From: Tolypeutes matacus
Taxonomy: Eukaryota > Chordata > Mammalia > Cingulata > Chlamyphoridae
Reading direction: 5' to 3'
Length of the DNA stretch: 64,000 bases
NCBI GenBank assembly: GCA_026826555.1
Contig: JAKSZT010053836.1
Location: 7,047,084 to 7,111,083, forward strand
The notes beneath the pieces are model-generated. The model saw only the letters and a program-made list of their open reading frames with translations, was not told where the DNA came from and did not search any database. Every line of letters starts with the position of its first letter. Within the stretch, counting starts at the first letter, position 1. Of this stretch, positions 35,601 to 50,600 are shown one piece after another. The translations under genes were made by a program, and so were the position numbers.

Positions 35601-38600
35601 TATATTTCGTTTCCTGTTTTAAATTTGCATTTATAAGGTAGCTACAAAAGAAATCTGATTAAATTGATAAAGATTGTCAAAAACTGTCTACAACATTTTT
35701 TGTAAGAAATTTACATGTGCTTGTGCTCCCAGTGAATTATTATATCTTTTCTATCTTTGACAGGGTACAGTTACTGAATTCAAACACCCAAGTGACTTTT
35801 ATGTGCAGTTATATTCTTCAGAAGTCTTAGAATACATGAACCAACTTTCTGCGAGCTTAAAAGAAACTTATGCAAATATGGTGCAGGAAGAAAATTATGT
35901 TCCTGTTAAGGGGGAAATTTGTGTTGCCAAGTACACTGTTGATCAGGTACCCCCTATTGAAATGAATTATTTAATAATGTTTTACTTTACTGGGTCATAT
36001 CGTCTCATCAAGCATTTAATGATGCATTAGACTGCTGAAAGCACATGGTGACACCCCTGCTGCTGCTTCTCTGCCTCCAGGCCCTCTGGGCTGGCTTCCT
36101 TCCTGCTCTAGCTGCTCCACCTCTCCTTCTTGGCTCCTGAACTGCTGGCTGGAGACTGATTGCTAGTGCTAGAGCCTGTTCATTTGTGTAGCTGAGGCAT
36201 TCATGTATGATAGAGACTATTTGGCTAGAAATAGCTTTGGATATTTGTGCATATTTAAGATGTCCTAATTAGACAATTTTAGGGATTTCTTAGCAAGATT
36301 TTTAGAAAACTAAATTGACTTTTTAAATTGAATTTCTCAGAACAAAACAGTAGCCTTTCTTTCGTGTGTCCTGTAGATTGGTTACGTGTTTCTTAATCTA
36401 AGATTGTGAAATTCTCTTGTGAAGCAAAGTATCATTATTTTGCCTTTAGACCTGGAACAGAGTAATAATACAAGATGTTGATGTGCTGCAGAAGGAGGCA
36501 CAAGTCTTATATATTGATTATGGAAATGAAGAAATAATTCCAATAAACAGAATTCACCAACTAAACAGAAACATTGACTCGTTTCCTCCTTGTGTGAGTC
36601 TTCTTTTACTTTCTAAATTCCTAACAGTTTCCCAAAAGAGCTGTTTTTAATGTTTTGATGGACATAATATTTGCTTGTTCTGTCTATCATGGTTATTGTT
36701 AAAAGGTAGCTGTTGCTGTAACTTTTACTGCATAGGTGGACACTCATTGGCCATCGTGGTTCCATTTTTTATTATGTCTTAGTGAACTACTGCCTCTGGT
36801 GAGAAACCATTAGCATTTTTAGGCATGTCTTAGTAATCTTCTCTTTAAAGAACAATCATTTTTATATTTACTACAGTATTTGGAAGTGGCCTGATTATAT
36901 GTGTAATTGAGGGTTATTTTCTTTTCATGAATTTCTTAAGCTTCCAGTCCCAAAGTAAGTGTTGTAAATAGATTAACAAGAGAGACAAATACTTAACCAT
37001 AAAATTATCTGAATAGTTAGCATTTGAAGCTTTTTGATAAATTTTTCTGAATGAAATGTGTTGTCTTTTAAAATGTTCAAAGAATTAGAGTCATTTTAAA
37101 TGCTAATATTTGTAAGTAACATGTGCAAAATCTTTCAGGCTATAAAGTGTTTTGTGGCCAATGTTAGCCCACCAGAGGGGACTTGGAGCAGTGATTGTAT
37201 CAAAACTATTAAATCACTGTTAATGGAGCAGTACTGCTCTATAAAGATTGTCAACATTGTAAAAGAGGAAGTAGTTTCCTTTGCTGTAGATGTTATGCTG
37301 CCAAGTTCAGGTAAGCGCTGAGTCTGTCTTCTTAAATTGAACACTTCATAGGTTAACTCCACCTGTTACTCAGAGAAGAAATACGTGAAGTGAGGCCAAA
37401 TAAGATCTTCTGTGGAGTCATTCAAATTGTGATTGAAAATGTTGTCTTGGCCCTGTTCTTGCATTTGGCAGTTAGTCAAAGATGTGGCACAAATTCACAG
37501 AACTCGGTGATTTAAAAGGCTAGATCTAGACTTAGCGTGGCAATAACTGTATTTTTCTTTTCATGTAGCCATTATATTATCTACTGCTGTTTTCTACTCC
37601 TTTATTGAGAGGATTTCAAGTATTTCTCTAAATTTATTCATCCTTCTTGCCAATGTTTTGCCTTTGAGCAGCCTTCACAGGACTGCTTTTTGTTAGTATC
37701 GACACCTTAATACCTGTTCTTTAAATTGTGTAACTTGAAGCACGTTGGAATCCTGTTCTTGCATATCCATGTGAAAAGTGACTTCTCACAGTGTGCTTAT
37801 CTCTGCCTCTCAGTTTCCGAGTTATTAACCTTCTCCTTCTAAGACACCTGGAGTCTGCTGATGACTTGATGGGAAAATGTAGTCAGTCGTGTTATGAAAT
37901 TAAGTATACAGTATATTTGTTTTGTTTCTTTGCTGTATATGTTTCATGATATGACTTTAGCTTTTGGATATTACTTCCAAAATATTACTGAATCCTTCAT
38001 GTTACTCAGAATTTTTAAAAGAAATCTTTTCATTCAATTTTCTATCAACTGATGGGAATTTTGCTTCATTTTTAAAAAATTACATATTATTAAACTATAT
38101 TTTTACATGTAGGAACTGAATTGGTAAAAAATATGCCAAGGCATCAATAGCTATTAAACTCTGACTTGTATGAGTATGACTCATTTGTTTTTTATTTATG
38201 CTTTTCCTACAATATTTTGTATATCTCAGTGGAAATATGTTTTCTTAATCATTTATAGGGAAACTCTTAGACCATATACTTGTAGAAATGGGATATGGCT
38301 TGAGACCTAAGGGGCAAAATTCTAAGAAGCAAAGTGCAGAACAAAGTGAGTATACGGGTTATATTTAACAGTATAGTGACTTCAGCTATTGAAGAGTATC
38401 TTTTCACTAATGAAAAATAAAAGGTAGCACTATGACACTGTCAAACTTAATGGTAATGATAACCATTTTATATAAGAAAGATATTTTTTAATTTAGTAAT
38501 ATATTTCTAAACCTCCCTTGACTGTTTTCCAAGTAAGTTAGTCCTTGACAGAATAATTATCAGAGATTTTAAAGTACTAAGTATCATGACATTTAAGGGA

Positions 38601-41600
38601 TTTTTAGCTAACATTTCCTTTAATTTACTTGTTGGTCTAGGGTTAGGAAGCAATACTAAATAGGGTCATAAAATTCTGTTCTAGTAGGATAGTGTTTCTT
38701 CTTAACTTTCTTACTTGTTACTTAATTGAGTGTGCAGTTTTACAGTTAAAAGAACAAGAGAACCAAGAAGTTTTATTTTCTCAGTGCCTGGTCTTATGTA
38801 CTGTTATTTGTAGTCTCTCTCCTATTTTCTTTGTTCCTTTGCTAATTGATTTAGGTGTAAATGTAAGTCATTGTCTCTTGCTCATTTGAAGGTGATGTCA
38901 TGGTTAAGGATGCCATGATTGGAAGCATCCTCTTACATAAACTTGAATCATCCTAAGTTTCCCTTCTCAAATCACCTCCCATCCCTTGTCCTGTTTAATT
39001 AGTTACCAAGTCTTAATTAATTGTTGAGTCTTATTCTAAAATATCCTTTGTGTATGACTTTTTTTGACATCAATTTTATTGATATTTATTAATAAGCATA
39101 CAATTAATCCAAAGTGTACAATCAGTGGTATTTGCTATAATCACATAGTTGAGCTTTCATCACTTCAGTCATTATTAGAGAATTTTCATTATTTCAATAA
39201 TAATAATAATAAAATAGACAAACAAGAAAATTCCTCACCTCTCAATCTCTCTATGCTTCCCCCACTATACATAGCTGCTGTTTCTGGCTATTCTGTCCAA
39301 AGTGTATAATCAATGGCTTTTTGTACAATCACAATGTTGTACATTCATCATCTCAAAAGTTTAGAACAATTTCATTACTCCAAAAAGAAAGATTCTTGGC
39401 ATTCCTTCCTCAACCTACATAATCACTAATCTCCTTTCATCTTTATAAATTGATTTATATTTATATTTTATATAGATGGAATCATATGTAGTACCCTGTG
39501 TCTGGTCTCCTTCACTTAGAATAGATGTTTTTTTTTGTTTCTGTTTTTTTTTGCTTTGTGTGTGACTTTTTTCTTCCCTTTCCCTACTACCATTTCCTTG
39601 GTTCAGGAGTCCTCATCATTTGTGGACAATTGCCACAGCCTTTTATCTCCTATTCATATTCTACAGAACTGCTTATTTGATATCCCCAAAACACATCTTG
39701 GCGTGACAACTCTGTTGAAAGCTGTCAGTAGTTCTTTGTTGTCTGGAAGAGAAAACCAAACCCTCAGTGGATATGATAGCAGTCACCATTGAAACCTTAA
39801 GTGTTGGTGTGGTGTCTTAGGGAGAGTGTTGAGTGAGGAAAACGAGTGAAAGGATAAACCTGAGGCCTACAACATGGAGTAAGAAGCTGTGATGGGAAAG
39901 GCAGGAAGAGCAAGGGCAAAATGTTGCCAGAGCAACAGAAAGGTAAATGCTTCTAGGACGGAGTCATCAGTAACATCAAGTGCTGCAAAGGTACCAAATG
40001 GAAGGAACGGGGATGCACTGACCACTGTCCACCTCGCTAAAGCTCTGTACTTTGGAGATGCCTTCATGGAGGGCACTCTGTGGACAGTACCCACAAACAG
40101 AAACGAGATTATAAAATGGTATGATAGAGGAAGTGCAGGGTGCCATGGGAACACTTGGGAGGGGTGCCTAACCCAGACTTGGAGAGAAGATTCTTGAAGT
40201 GACACCATATTGAGCAGAAATAACCAGGTGCTGTGGAGTATGTTCTGGAAGAAAGGACAGTATGTGTTAAGGCCTAGAGGCATGAGAAACCGTGGTTGGA
40301 TCTGAGGAATTGAAAAATGGGTATGGTTGGGGTTAACCATGAGGAATAGTTGGAGGAAGAGGTGGAGGACGGTGAATGAAAGGCTGGTGGGTAAGTGAGA
40401 GTCACAAAAGGCCTCAGGAACCATGTTAAGGAGGTGGAACTTGATCCAAAGCCAGTGTAGAGAATGAATGGGATGGAGTCAACCTGAAATCAGGGCACTT
40501 GGTAGAGTTAAGTTTTTTGGGAATTAGTAATGATTTGGAAGTTAGGCGCGATGAGGGAAAGAGATTGGGATATTGCTTAGGTTCCTTTAGGTTTTCTCGG
40601 GAATTTACCTGTGACTGTATAACAGAATCACATCTAGGCTTCTGTCCTAGCCCTTTGATCTGGCCTGGTTTAGAGCCCACTTCTTGCAGCCCTGGACTGT
40701 CATCACATAGAACTACTTACAATTGCCAGTTTACAGTATGCTTCACATCACCATCTTTTCTTCTCTTACTTAAGTGCTCGCATACCCCTGCTGTCATAAT
40801 TGCACACCACTCTCTACAGTCCTCCCTTCTTTTGTAACATCATATTGTAGATCCTGATTTTAGCATTGTCTGTCTCCTACAAGATCTAGAACTGCTGGTA
40901 GCAGGGATCGTTCATGGCATCTGACATACGATAGATGTTCAGAATATAATTTTTTAAAATGAAAGAAAAACCTTAGAGGATCTTATCGTGGACTCTTATA
41001 GCTGAAAGGGACCATCAGGACAGTTCCCTCCACCTGTTTCACACTTGAAGCCAACACAGAAGCCGACAGGTGCGGTGGATTACCCAAGCCTTAGAGGAGA
41101 AGCAGAGCTAGAACCTAGGCCCCCTCACCCCAGCATAGTGCTCTTTCATGTGCCTTGTGTCCTTCACTATGAAACAGCAGGGTGGTGGTTTATTTTTCTT
41201 GCTATTGAATTTTTCTCTCTCCTCCATTATCTACTTACACTTTTATTTTCTAAAACACTTTAAAAAATGTTTTTTAGTTTATCTCTTTTCTTTTTATACT
41301 TGAGATCATTGTGCTCACCTTGGCTAGTGTTTTGGGCCAATTATCTATTTTACTGAGATTTCTAACATACTTCCTGAATCCCTTGTAATATATCCTGAGA
41401 GCTCATTTCTAAAGTAGCAAATTCCCTCTAATTTTGTGGTTTACCGTGTTTCCCCTTTGTCTTTAAAACGATCAGACGATCTGGGTTCATGATGAGAATC
41501 ATTTTCCCTAATAATTCTATAATATTCTAGATAATCTGTTTTCTCTATGTCTAAGTTAAAATAGTGAAGTTGACTTTAGTGTCATGTGAATAGCATCTCA

Positions 41601-44600
41601 TCCTTAGTTCCTTAAAGTAATAGTTTTACTTTGTATTTTAGGATTTTGATAAGTTGTTCTGGTGTTCCTCTTCCAAGTCTTGATCCTAAAAATGTATTCC
41701 TAGAGAACTTGGACTGTAAAGGCCATGTATTTTCATTTCTGGGAATTTTCTTTTGTTCTGACTTATTTTTCACTCTCCTTGCAGCTTGTCCTTCTTCAGA
41801 CTCTTCTTTTAGCACTAAATTTTTCTTTTCACTTTTACCTATGTTGCTGTCTTTTTTGAACCATTTAATGCATTTTTAAAAAATTTTTTTATGGTTTAAC
41901 TTACTCTATTATTATTATTATTTTGTTATTTGGTACTTTTAGTGATAAATTGTTTCCTATGAGAGGGTCTCCATTCCAAGTTATATATTCTTGAATTTTT
42001 AGAATCTCTAAAGTGATTCTGTTGCAGAACTTTTTATATTAGATCTGAATTTGTTTTTCATGTCATTGATTTCTTTCTTGGGACTAGCCTAGCTTTGGTG
42101 TTATATGATTTATATATTTATGGGAGGAAACACCATGGGCTTTTAGACTGCCATCTTCTAGGAACCTTGCCTGATCATAATATAGTATTCAAAATGATTA
42201 AGGTATGCATGTTTTTTTTTTTTTAACTTTTAATGAAACAAAAATGATTTTTTTTGTTTGTTTTTTTGAGACGTTGATCCTGAAGATGCTGGAAAATTGA
42301 CAGCTGAAGAGAAAATTGTTGTAGACAGAAGTGACTTAATCCCCAAAGTGTTAGCTTTAAATGTAGGTGATGAGTTTTGTGGTGTGGTTGCCCACATTCA
42401 GACTCCAGAAGACTTCTTTTGTCAACAACTACAAAGTGGCCGTAAGAAAATTTTTTGATTTGTCATAACATACTTCAAGAGACTTAACAGTAAAAGTAAA
42501 GATAATATGTAAATATGTTTATTCTGCTTAAGATATGATCTTTATCTACAGATAAACTTGCTGATCTTCAGGCATCCCTCAGTGAGTACTGTAGCCGAGT
42601 GTCTCCACGATCTGATTTTTATCCAACCATTGGTGATATCTGTTGTGCTCAGTTCTCAGGTAAGGAAAGAGGGGACTATTGGGTTACTTATTAATTATGC
42701 CTTAGTAGAGTAACTTATAGAAGTTAACCCACTGGAAATGAGATGGTATAGAAGTCTCTGCATTTATAATTTGTTATTCTTGCTTTTATTATTTACAATT
42801 GAGTAGAAACAAATGAGCCAGAACCTTTAGTTTGCACTGAATGGCTGCAACCAAAACTAGAATATTAAAGTACATCAATTATGTTAAATCCATCTACTTA
42901 AATGGAATCAAAGGAGTAGTGTGATATGTTTAAGAGCAGAGGGCCTGTCAGTGTTGAGAAGATGAAAAGTAGTTTTTTATTACTTTATCAGCCCTTTAGT
43001 TTTTTGAGACTGGTATACATAATTCTGTTTACCTAAATATGTGGCTATGGAACCCCCTTGGGTGCATGTCTTCATCAGTTTTCTTTGGAATAGCAAGAGG
43101 GTCTGGAAGCCCAGAGCTGTCATAGTGCAGCCTCTGAGGTCTTGCCTTATAATCAGGTTCTGAATTTTCTGCTGATGGGAGCCCAGTAGTCTCACAGAAA
43201 GGGAGATACAATTAGGCCTCCAGTAGATTTTTGGCTTGGTTGTTGGAGTCTGGTTGACTCCTACTGCCAGCTATTCTAAAATTAGCTTTGCTTGATGCCT
43301 TAGCTCATAGTTCATTTATTGATGAAGACCTTGGGGATTCACATGACCAGGACATGTTCTCAGTTCTAATGAACTATTAAATGGGGAGACAGTGTAAATA
43401 AATAATGACAGCAAATGACATAAGTAGTATAATAAGGTGGAATAAAGGTTACATTTTAGGATTTTAATGCTTCTCTGATAAGCAAAAATAGCAGCATTCT
43501 GTAAGTATACACTGTTCAGTAAAGTTTCATATTTTATTAAAATAAAAATCTACAAATGACCATCCTTAATTTTGTGAAGTAAATTTATGTTTCTATCTAC
43601 AATGGAAAATCATTTGAAATTGAGCCTCTCTATCTCTGTTTTTTTTCAGAGGATGATCAATGGTACCGTGCCTCGGTTTTGGCTTATGCTTCAGAAGAAT
43701 CTGTATTGGTTGGCTATGTAGATTATGGAAACTTTGAAATACTTAGTTTGACAAGACTTTGTCCCATAATTCCAAAGTTGTTAGAATTGCCAATGCAAGC
43801 TATAAAGTGTGTTCTGGCAGGTATGAAATTTTTATGGTTGCCATATTCTTAAAACATTGAAACCAAAAATAGCATGAGAATTGAAATTAAATTACTCAAA
43901 AGATAAATGAATGAGTATAGGCATAACTTCTATTACTGCAAAAATAATGCTTCATAGAACAGATAGGAAATAAAGATGACTTTTTGCTGATTGTAATACA
44001 ATAAAATTTAATTTATCTGTGGTTATGGAACTGCTGACTATTCTGCTTTGCTATATATAGTACTTGTATTATATGTATTATTATAGAAACCTATTAATTG
44101 ACATGGAAAGATACATGGAGTCAGGGAAAACCTTAATAAAAACAATAAGTACAATATAACAGGTTTAGAAATAAGTGTATATACAATTTATTCCACTAGG
44201 TTCAGGGGCTTATTCTCCATATTAATAAGTTGGCTTCTGCAGCCTAGATTCAGATGTACCACAATTTAACCTAGAATCCAATATCAGAGTGGGGGGTTCC
44301 AAGTTTTTGGTATTAGCAGTGTTCTTTTGATTACATTTTGCAACATATCCAAGGTATTTTCTTAGGATCTGTTGCAAAATATAGTTATATTGCAAAATAC
44401 CTCCTTGGGATACCTTCTCACAGGTGGAATGGCAATGTCAATAGATACGCTCCTTTTCATCAATTGTCCTCCAGAAAAGGATAAATTAGTTTACACACTC
44501 ACCAGAAATACACAAGGGAGTCAATTCCTTCACACATGGATGCACTAAATAGGTATATCTTTATTATTTTATCTTGCCAGTTCTGATGAGCTGAAAACTA

Positions 44601-47600
44601 ATTTCAGTTTGCTCATTACTAACGTGGCTGAACATTTTTTCTTAATTCACTTGGCACTCTCATATTTTTATGAACTGTCTATACATATCCTTTGCCCATA
44701 TTTTGGTTTTTTGATTTATAATTATCCTTTCAGTATTCATTTGTAAGTGTTAAAAATGTATCATATGTTAATGTGAAGGATCACAATTTCTTTATAGGTT
44801 ATTTTATATTTTTATATTTTAATGACTTTATTGAGGTATAATATTGAGGTAAATTTCACTGTTTTTAAACATACAATTCAGTGATGTTTAATTTACTGAG
44901 TTGTACAATAATCATCCACTTTCGGTGGGATCCCTTGTGCCTATTTACAGTTCATCTTCGCTCTCCCAGGGAACCACTAATCTACTTTTCTGTCACTCCA
45001 GATTTGCCTTTTCTGGGCATTTCTTAAGATGTTTTACTTTGGTTGTTTTACCTTTGTTTTCATGTCTCCTTCTCAGGTGGGACTTTTGGTTCCAGTGTTT
45101 CTCATAGATTAAATTTCTTCATGTAAATTAGAGCTTGCTATAGGAAATATTTTAACTGTTTTAAAAATTCTTTGTTAGGAGTAAAGCCATCATTAGGAAT
45201 TTGGACTCCAGAAGCTATTTGTCTGATGAAAAAAATTGTACAGAATAAAATGATCACAGTGAAAGTGGTGGAGAAGTTGGAAAATAGTTCTGTGGTGGAG
45301 CTTATAGATAAATCCATGACACCTAACATCAGTGTTACTAAAATCCTCGTAGAAGCAGGCTTTGCTATGGGAGAAAATGAGACAGTGACAGATAAAGCCA
45401 GTGACATGAAAGAAGCTGGTGGTGAGTAAAAGTGTGTACCAGATAATGTCTTTCTGGAGTTCGGATGGTTCTGTAAATGTGCAGGTTCTTGTACTTTCAG
45501 AAAGAATTGATATTGAGTGCTTGTCTTCTTTGTAAATCAAGTATTCATCGAAGTACATATGAGTGAGTGTGTTTGAGAATTGAAAAATTGTCAGAAGTTT
45601 TATGGGTCAGTGGCAGCTGAAGATTAATCAGAAATGTGAATTTGAAATTCAGTGAGGTAAAAATGGTTAATGGTAAGACTGGTTTTTTCCTTTAAAGTCA
45701 CTCAAAGTCAATGCAAATTGAGTTTTTCTTCAAAAGCAGATTCCTCAGCACCTCACAACCCACATCCCACCCCCACTTTGGCTATTTGCTTTGCAAGATG
45801 TCCCATTTATTTTCACAGTTCCTTTGGGTGTAGAAGCAAAAGTAAATCCATTGGAGTGGACCTGGGTTGAACTTGCTGTTGATCAAACAGTTGACGTTGT
45901 GGTCTGTATGATATATAGTCCTGGAGAATTTTACTGCCATGTGCTTAAAGAGGATGGTGAGTTGGCTCTGCTTCTTTATTTCTTTTCACAAATACATTGG
46001 CATAGATAATAACTTGATTAAGGTTGTTACTCAGTAATTAAAAATACTCTCTTTCCAAGGAGGGATTTTGTACTTCCAAGAAAGATTTGGTTATACTTAT
46101 TTAGCTTTTATTCTCTTTTATACCATTACTTCTCTTTTCAGCAGTCTCTTTTTATGTTTAATTTGGTTTGGATTTCAGAGAATGTCTCCTAAATTTGTTT
46201 TTGAAAACCTAAATTTGTTAATTTTTTGAAGTATAACATATATATAGATAAGTGCATAAAATAAGAATACAGGATAATGAGTTTTCACAAAGTCAACACA
46301 CTTGTATAACCAGCCTCTAGGTCAAGAAATAAAACATGACCAGTGTCCCAGAAGTTTCCTTTATGTCTCTTCCAATCTCTATCCCTTCTCTCTCTCAAAA
46401 ATAAACATTTCTTGCCTTCTAATAGCCTAGAATAATTTTTCCTGTTCTTGAAATTTATGTAAATGGAATCATACAATATGTATTTTTCTGTGCCTCACTG
46501 TGATAAGGAAAGTGCTGGAACCCTAACCCCCACCTCAGAAGAAACCCACAGCTTTAGGAAAACAAACTCCCCTGGGTCCCTTTTCTCCCCTCCTCCCCTT
46601 TTCTCCTTGGAATCCACATCTGGAGATAAGCACTCCTGCCAGTTTTCAACTGGAATTTACACTAAACAGATAATGACTCTTTTCCTCCCTAATAGCTCTG
46701 TGCTTTAGGAAGATAAGCTAACCTTGCTCTTTTTGCTTTTGTAACCCTGCCTGCCGGTTTGCTTAGGAATTTGCCTGCTTAGAGTTCCTATATAAACTTA
46801 TGAAAATCCTGACAGGTAGCTCAGAATTTGGAGACTCTCCTCTGGGCCCACGCGTAATAAAACTTTGTTCATAAGCATCCCCAGAGTGCCGCTTGGGTTT
46901 TTCATTCCGTCAGCCCCAACAACTGTTTTCTTCCCACATTGTCAGATTTATTCATTGTTGTAGCATGTAGGTGTAGCTCATTCTTTATAATTGCTGCCTA
47001 AGTTCCCTTGTATGAATGTACTTCAATTTATTACTTCTTTCTACTCTTGGACATTTGGGTTGTTTCCAGTTCAGAGCTATAAAGTGATTTTGCTGTGAAT
47101 ATTCTTGTACAAATTTGGTGTGTGTGTGTGTGTGTGTGCATTTCCACTGAGTATATACCTAGAAGTGAAATTACTGGATCTTACAGGGTATGTATTTTTT
47201 CAGCTTTGATCAGTGAATGCCAAGCAGATTTCCAAAGTGGACATGACCGTTTATGTACTATTTGAGACTTCAGGTTGCGCCACATCCTCATAAAAAGTTT
47301 GTATTCTCCCTTTTTCATTTGAACCATTTTGGTGAGCCATTGTCATTTTAACTTTTCTTAATCTTGGTTTTTCTCTCTCTATCAAATGAAGACATTAAAC
47401 TAGGTAACTAGTATAGCCCCCAAGTTGTGAACTTTGTCATCTCTTCATTCAGAATCATTTGATAGGCCACTGTTTCATACAGGATGAAAGTCACATTTTT
47501 AAAGGTCCTTATTATTTATTTCCTAAGTGATTGTACAAGCGTATGGTATAAAATTCAAATGTTATAAAAGAGTATATAGTGGAAAGTGAGTTTCCCAGTT

Positions 47601-50600
47601 CTTCTCAATTTTCTAAATATCCTTCCAGAGGTACTCGGGACCCTTGCTTGTATGAATGTGTACTTTCCTTTTCTATGTATGGGTAAATGGCAAAATACTG
47701 TAATTACTTTCTGCACTTTGCTCTTCTCTCTTCTCTCTGAATCTAGAATATCATTTCACGTAGTACTTTCTCCATTCTTTTTTTTAAATTCACTTGTTAT
47801 TTTGGAATAATTTTAGATTTATGGAAGGTTGTAAAGATGCTATGGTGAGTTCCCCTATACTCCTGACTTCCTCTGTTTATTAACATCTTACATGATCGTA
47901 GCACATTTGTTATAGCTAAGAAATCAACATTGGTGTACAATACTATTATCCAAACTCCAGACTTCATCAGATTTCACTAGATTTTCCACTAATGCCCTTT
48001 TTCTATTCTGGGATCCAATCCCGGATATACCACATTGTTGTTTTGTCTTTGTTCTTTTGAATGGTTACATGTTATTTCATTGTACGGGTGTATCCTAATT
48101 TAACTAATTTAGGTGTGGACAAATAAGGGATTTATGATTCCAAAGTTTTGTTATGAAAACAATCCTTGTGGGAAGCTGTGGCTCAATCAGTGGGGCTCCC
48201 GTTTACCATATGGGAGGCCCCGCGTTCGGTTCCGGGGCCTCCTGGTGAAGGCAGGGCCCGCCCGCGCGGCGTGGTTGGCTGGCCCGGCGAGCGCAGGCAG
48301 CCGGGTGGGGGGGGGGGGATGAATGAATAAATAAATAAAATCTTTAAAAAAAAAAAAAAAAAAAAAAATCCTTGTACTGGGATTTTGCACAGCTGAGAGT
48401 ACATTATACCCTTGGGACAAATTCCTAGGATTATAATTATTCGGTTAAAAGGATATGTGTGCTTTTGATTTGGGGGAGTACCCTTCAAGAAGGTTGGCCA
48501 AGTTCATTCCCAGTGTGAGAGTGCCTCTTCCCATGCCTTTCCAATAGTGTGTCTTAAGCTATTTTATTTTGGTTAATCTGATATATAAGAATTCTAAGTC
48601 CATAATTTAATTTCCCTTTCTATAAATGGGCCTTTGTCACATATTTAAAGGACATTTGTTTTGCTGCTTCTTCTATGGTGGTTCATATTCCTTATTGGCA
48701 TTTTAGAGCTCTCCATGATCTGTAATCTTTCCAAGCACCTCTTTGGCGTTTCTCTGCATTGATTCTCCTTTGCACATCTCTGCTTCGCCAAACCACCCCC
48801 CACGAGCTTAATTCTGGTTAATTCTGTATTTTGCTTCAGAGACATTTTCCCCTTCTAGAGTATCCTCTCCTACTCTATCAAATGTATTACATTTCAAATT
48901 TCTCTGTTAAGCTCCTAACACACAAACTCACCCCTCTGAATTTCTTTCATATACGTTATCTGTACCAATCATTTAGTAATTATATGTAATCTTTCAGGGT
49001 AGCTTTTATGTAACTTTTCTTTCTCTACAGATGTGCATGCTGTTTGCTCTCTACACTGATGGTGGCACCTAGCACACTAAGTCATGGGTGTGGGGTCTAT
49101 TTGAGAGTATTCAGTTAATGACAACTTATTGGTCAGTTAAGATTTTAAAAAGGAAAAGAGAAAATCATTTGGTGTACTTAATGGTTATCTTGAAATGAGT
49201 AAAACGTTTCTTATTTTAAAGGAAAATCTATGTTCTGCATATTTTTAAAATAATAATCTCTGTGTTTTATTTTCAGCTTTATTGAAACTCAATGATTTGA
49301 ACAAATCACTAGCAGAATATTGCCAGCAGAAGATGCCTAATGGTTTTAAGGCAGAAATAGGGCAACCTTGTTGTGCTTTTTTTACAGGTAAGTTGCAGTT
49401 GGTGTAATCTTGTTTTTTTTAAAGCTTTAGTTTCTTGGCATTCAACCCTTATTTTTAGTGTATTTTCTTCCTGATATTTAAACAAATATTTTTTACAACC
49501 AAGATTAAAGGCTTGATGTCATGTGTTTTTTCTTCTCTCTTTGTAACAAGGAACCTCTAAATGATGCTTTCTAACCTTAACTTCATTGAACATTTACTTT
49601 AATGCATTTATTTCCAAATATTTGATAATAAAATAAGTTAGATAATGGAAGGCCTTCTGACTGCCGTTTCAGTGTTCTTCCTGGTCACCCCATGTATGTG
49701 TATTTCAAATATATATTTGATGAAAATACCTTCATTTCATTGTAAGATATTTTCTTCTATTTATGTTTATATTATTTTGCTAAATAACAAGTGAAACAAT
49801 GGAAGTCATTAGTGGTAACAATGTTGTAAGTCTTCCCAGATATGTCAAAGTTTATTAAATATAACCTTCACATTTTTTTTTTTTTTTGGATAGGATATGA
49901 ATAAAGTCTTTATATCAGATGTAAAAATCTGGTGCTGTAAAAACTTTTGAAGATATCCTAAAAGTGGATTTTGATAATTCCTTAAAAAATTTTTTTTATT
50001 ATTAGAGAAGTTGTAGATTTACAGAAAAATCATGCAGAAAATAACGGAGTTCCCATATTCCTCCCCCCAGTTTTCCCTATTATTAAGTATTGGCATTAGT
50101 ATGGTACTTTTGTTACAACTGATGAAACAGTATTGTCATACTACCATTAACTAGAGTACATAGTTTATATTAGGGTTCACTGTGTTGTATAGTCTTATGG
50201 ATTTTTTTTTTAAAAAAACTTACTCTAGTAAAAATACATAACCTAAAATTTCCCCTTTAAACTGCATTCAGATATATAATTCCAGGGAGTTAATTACATT
50301 CACAGTGTTATGCTACCATCACCACCATCCATTACCAGAACTTTTCCATTACACCAAACAGAAACTCTTTACCAATTAAGTATTAACTCCCTATTCACTG
50401 CCCCTACTCCAGCCCCTGGTAACCTGTATTCTGGTTTCTGACTCTATGAATATGCTTATTAAAATTATTTGTTATCAGTGAGATCATACAATATTTGTCC
50501 TTTTCTATCGGGCTTATTTCACTCAACATGATGACTTTAAGGTTCATCCATGACACGTGTCAGAACATGTGTCATGAAGGCTGAGTAATATTCCATTGTA

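Larger units (their letters stand above)
45957..49276 (+). other. TDRD1: TDRD1 3.3-kb intron with LINE-1, solo LTR and young SINE
   Basis: Antisense L1 (46215-47340) is split by a solo LTR (46501-46921). A (TG)n run lies near 47119-47140. An L1-like antisense 3' UTR covers about 47790-48110, with a SINE at 48170-48366. 47340-47790 and 48376-49276 are unassigned. Confidence 0.75.

Noticed and set aside
39867..40424. 185-codon minus-strand open frame in a TDRD1 intron
   Set aside because: No recognisable domain, no supporting splice context, and a plus-strand frame overlaps it; most likely chance within an old repeat.
47119..47140. (TG)n run
   Set aside because: Ordinary short microsatellite with no sign of function.
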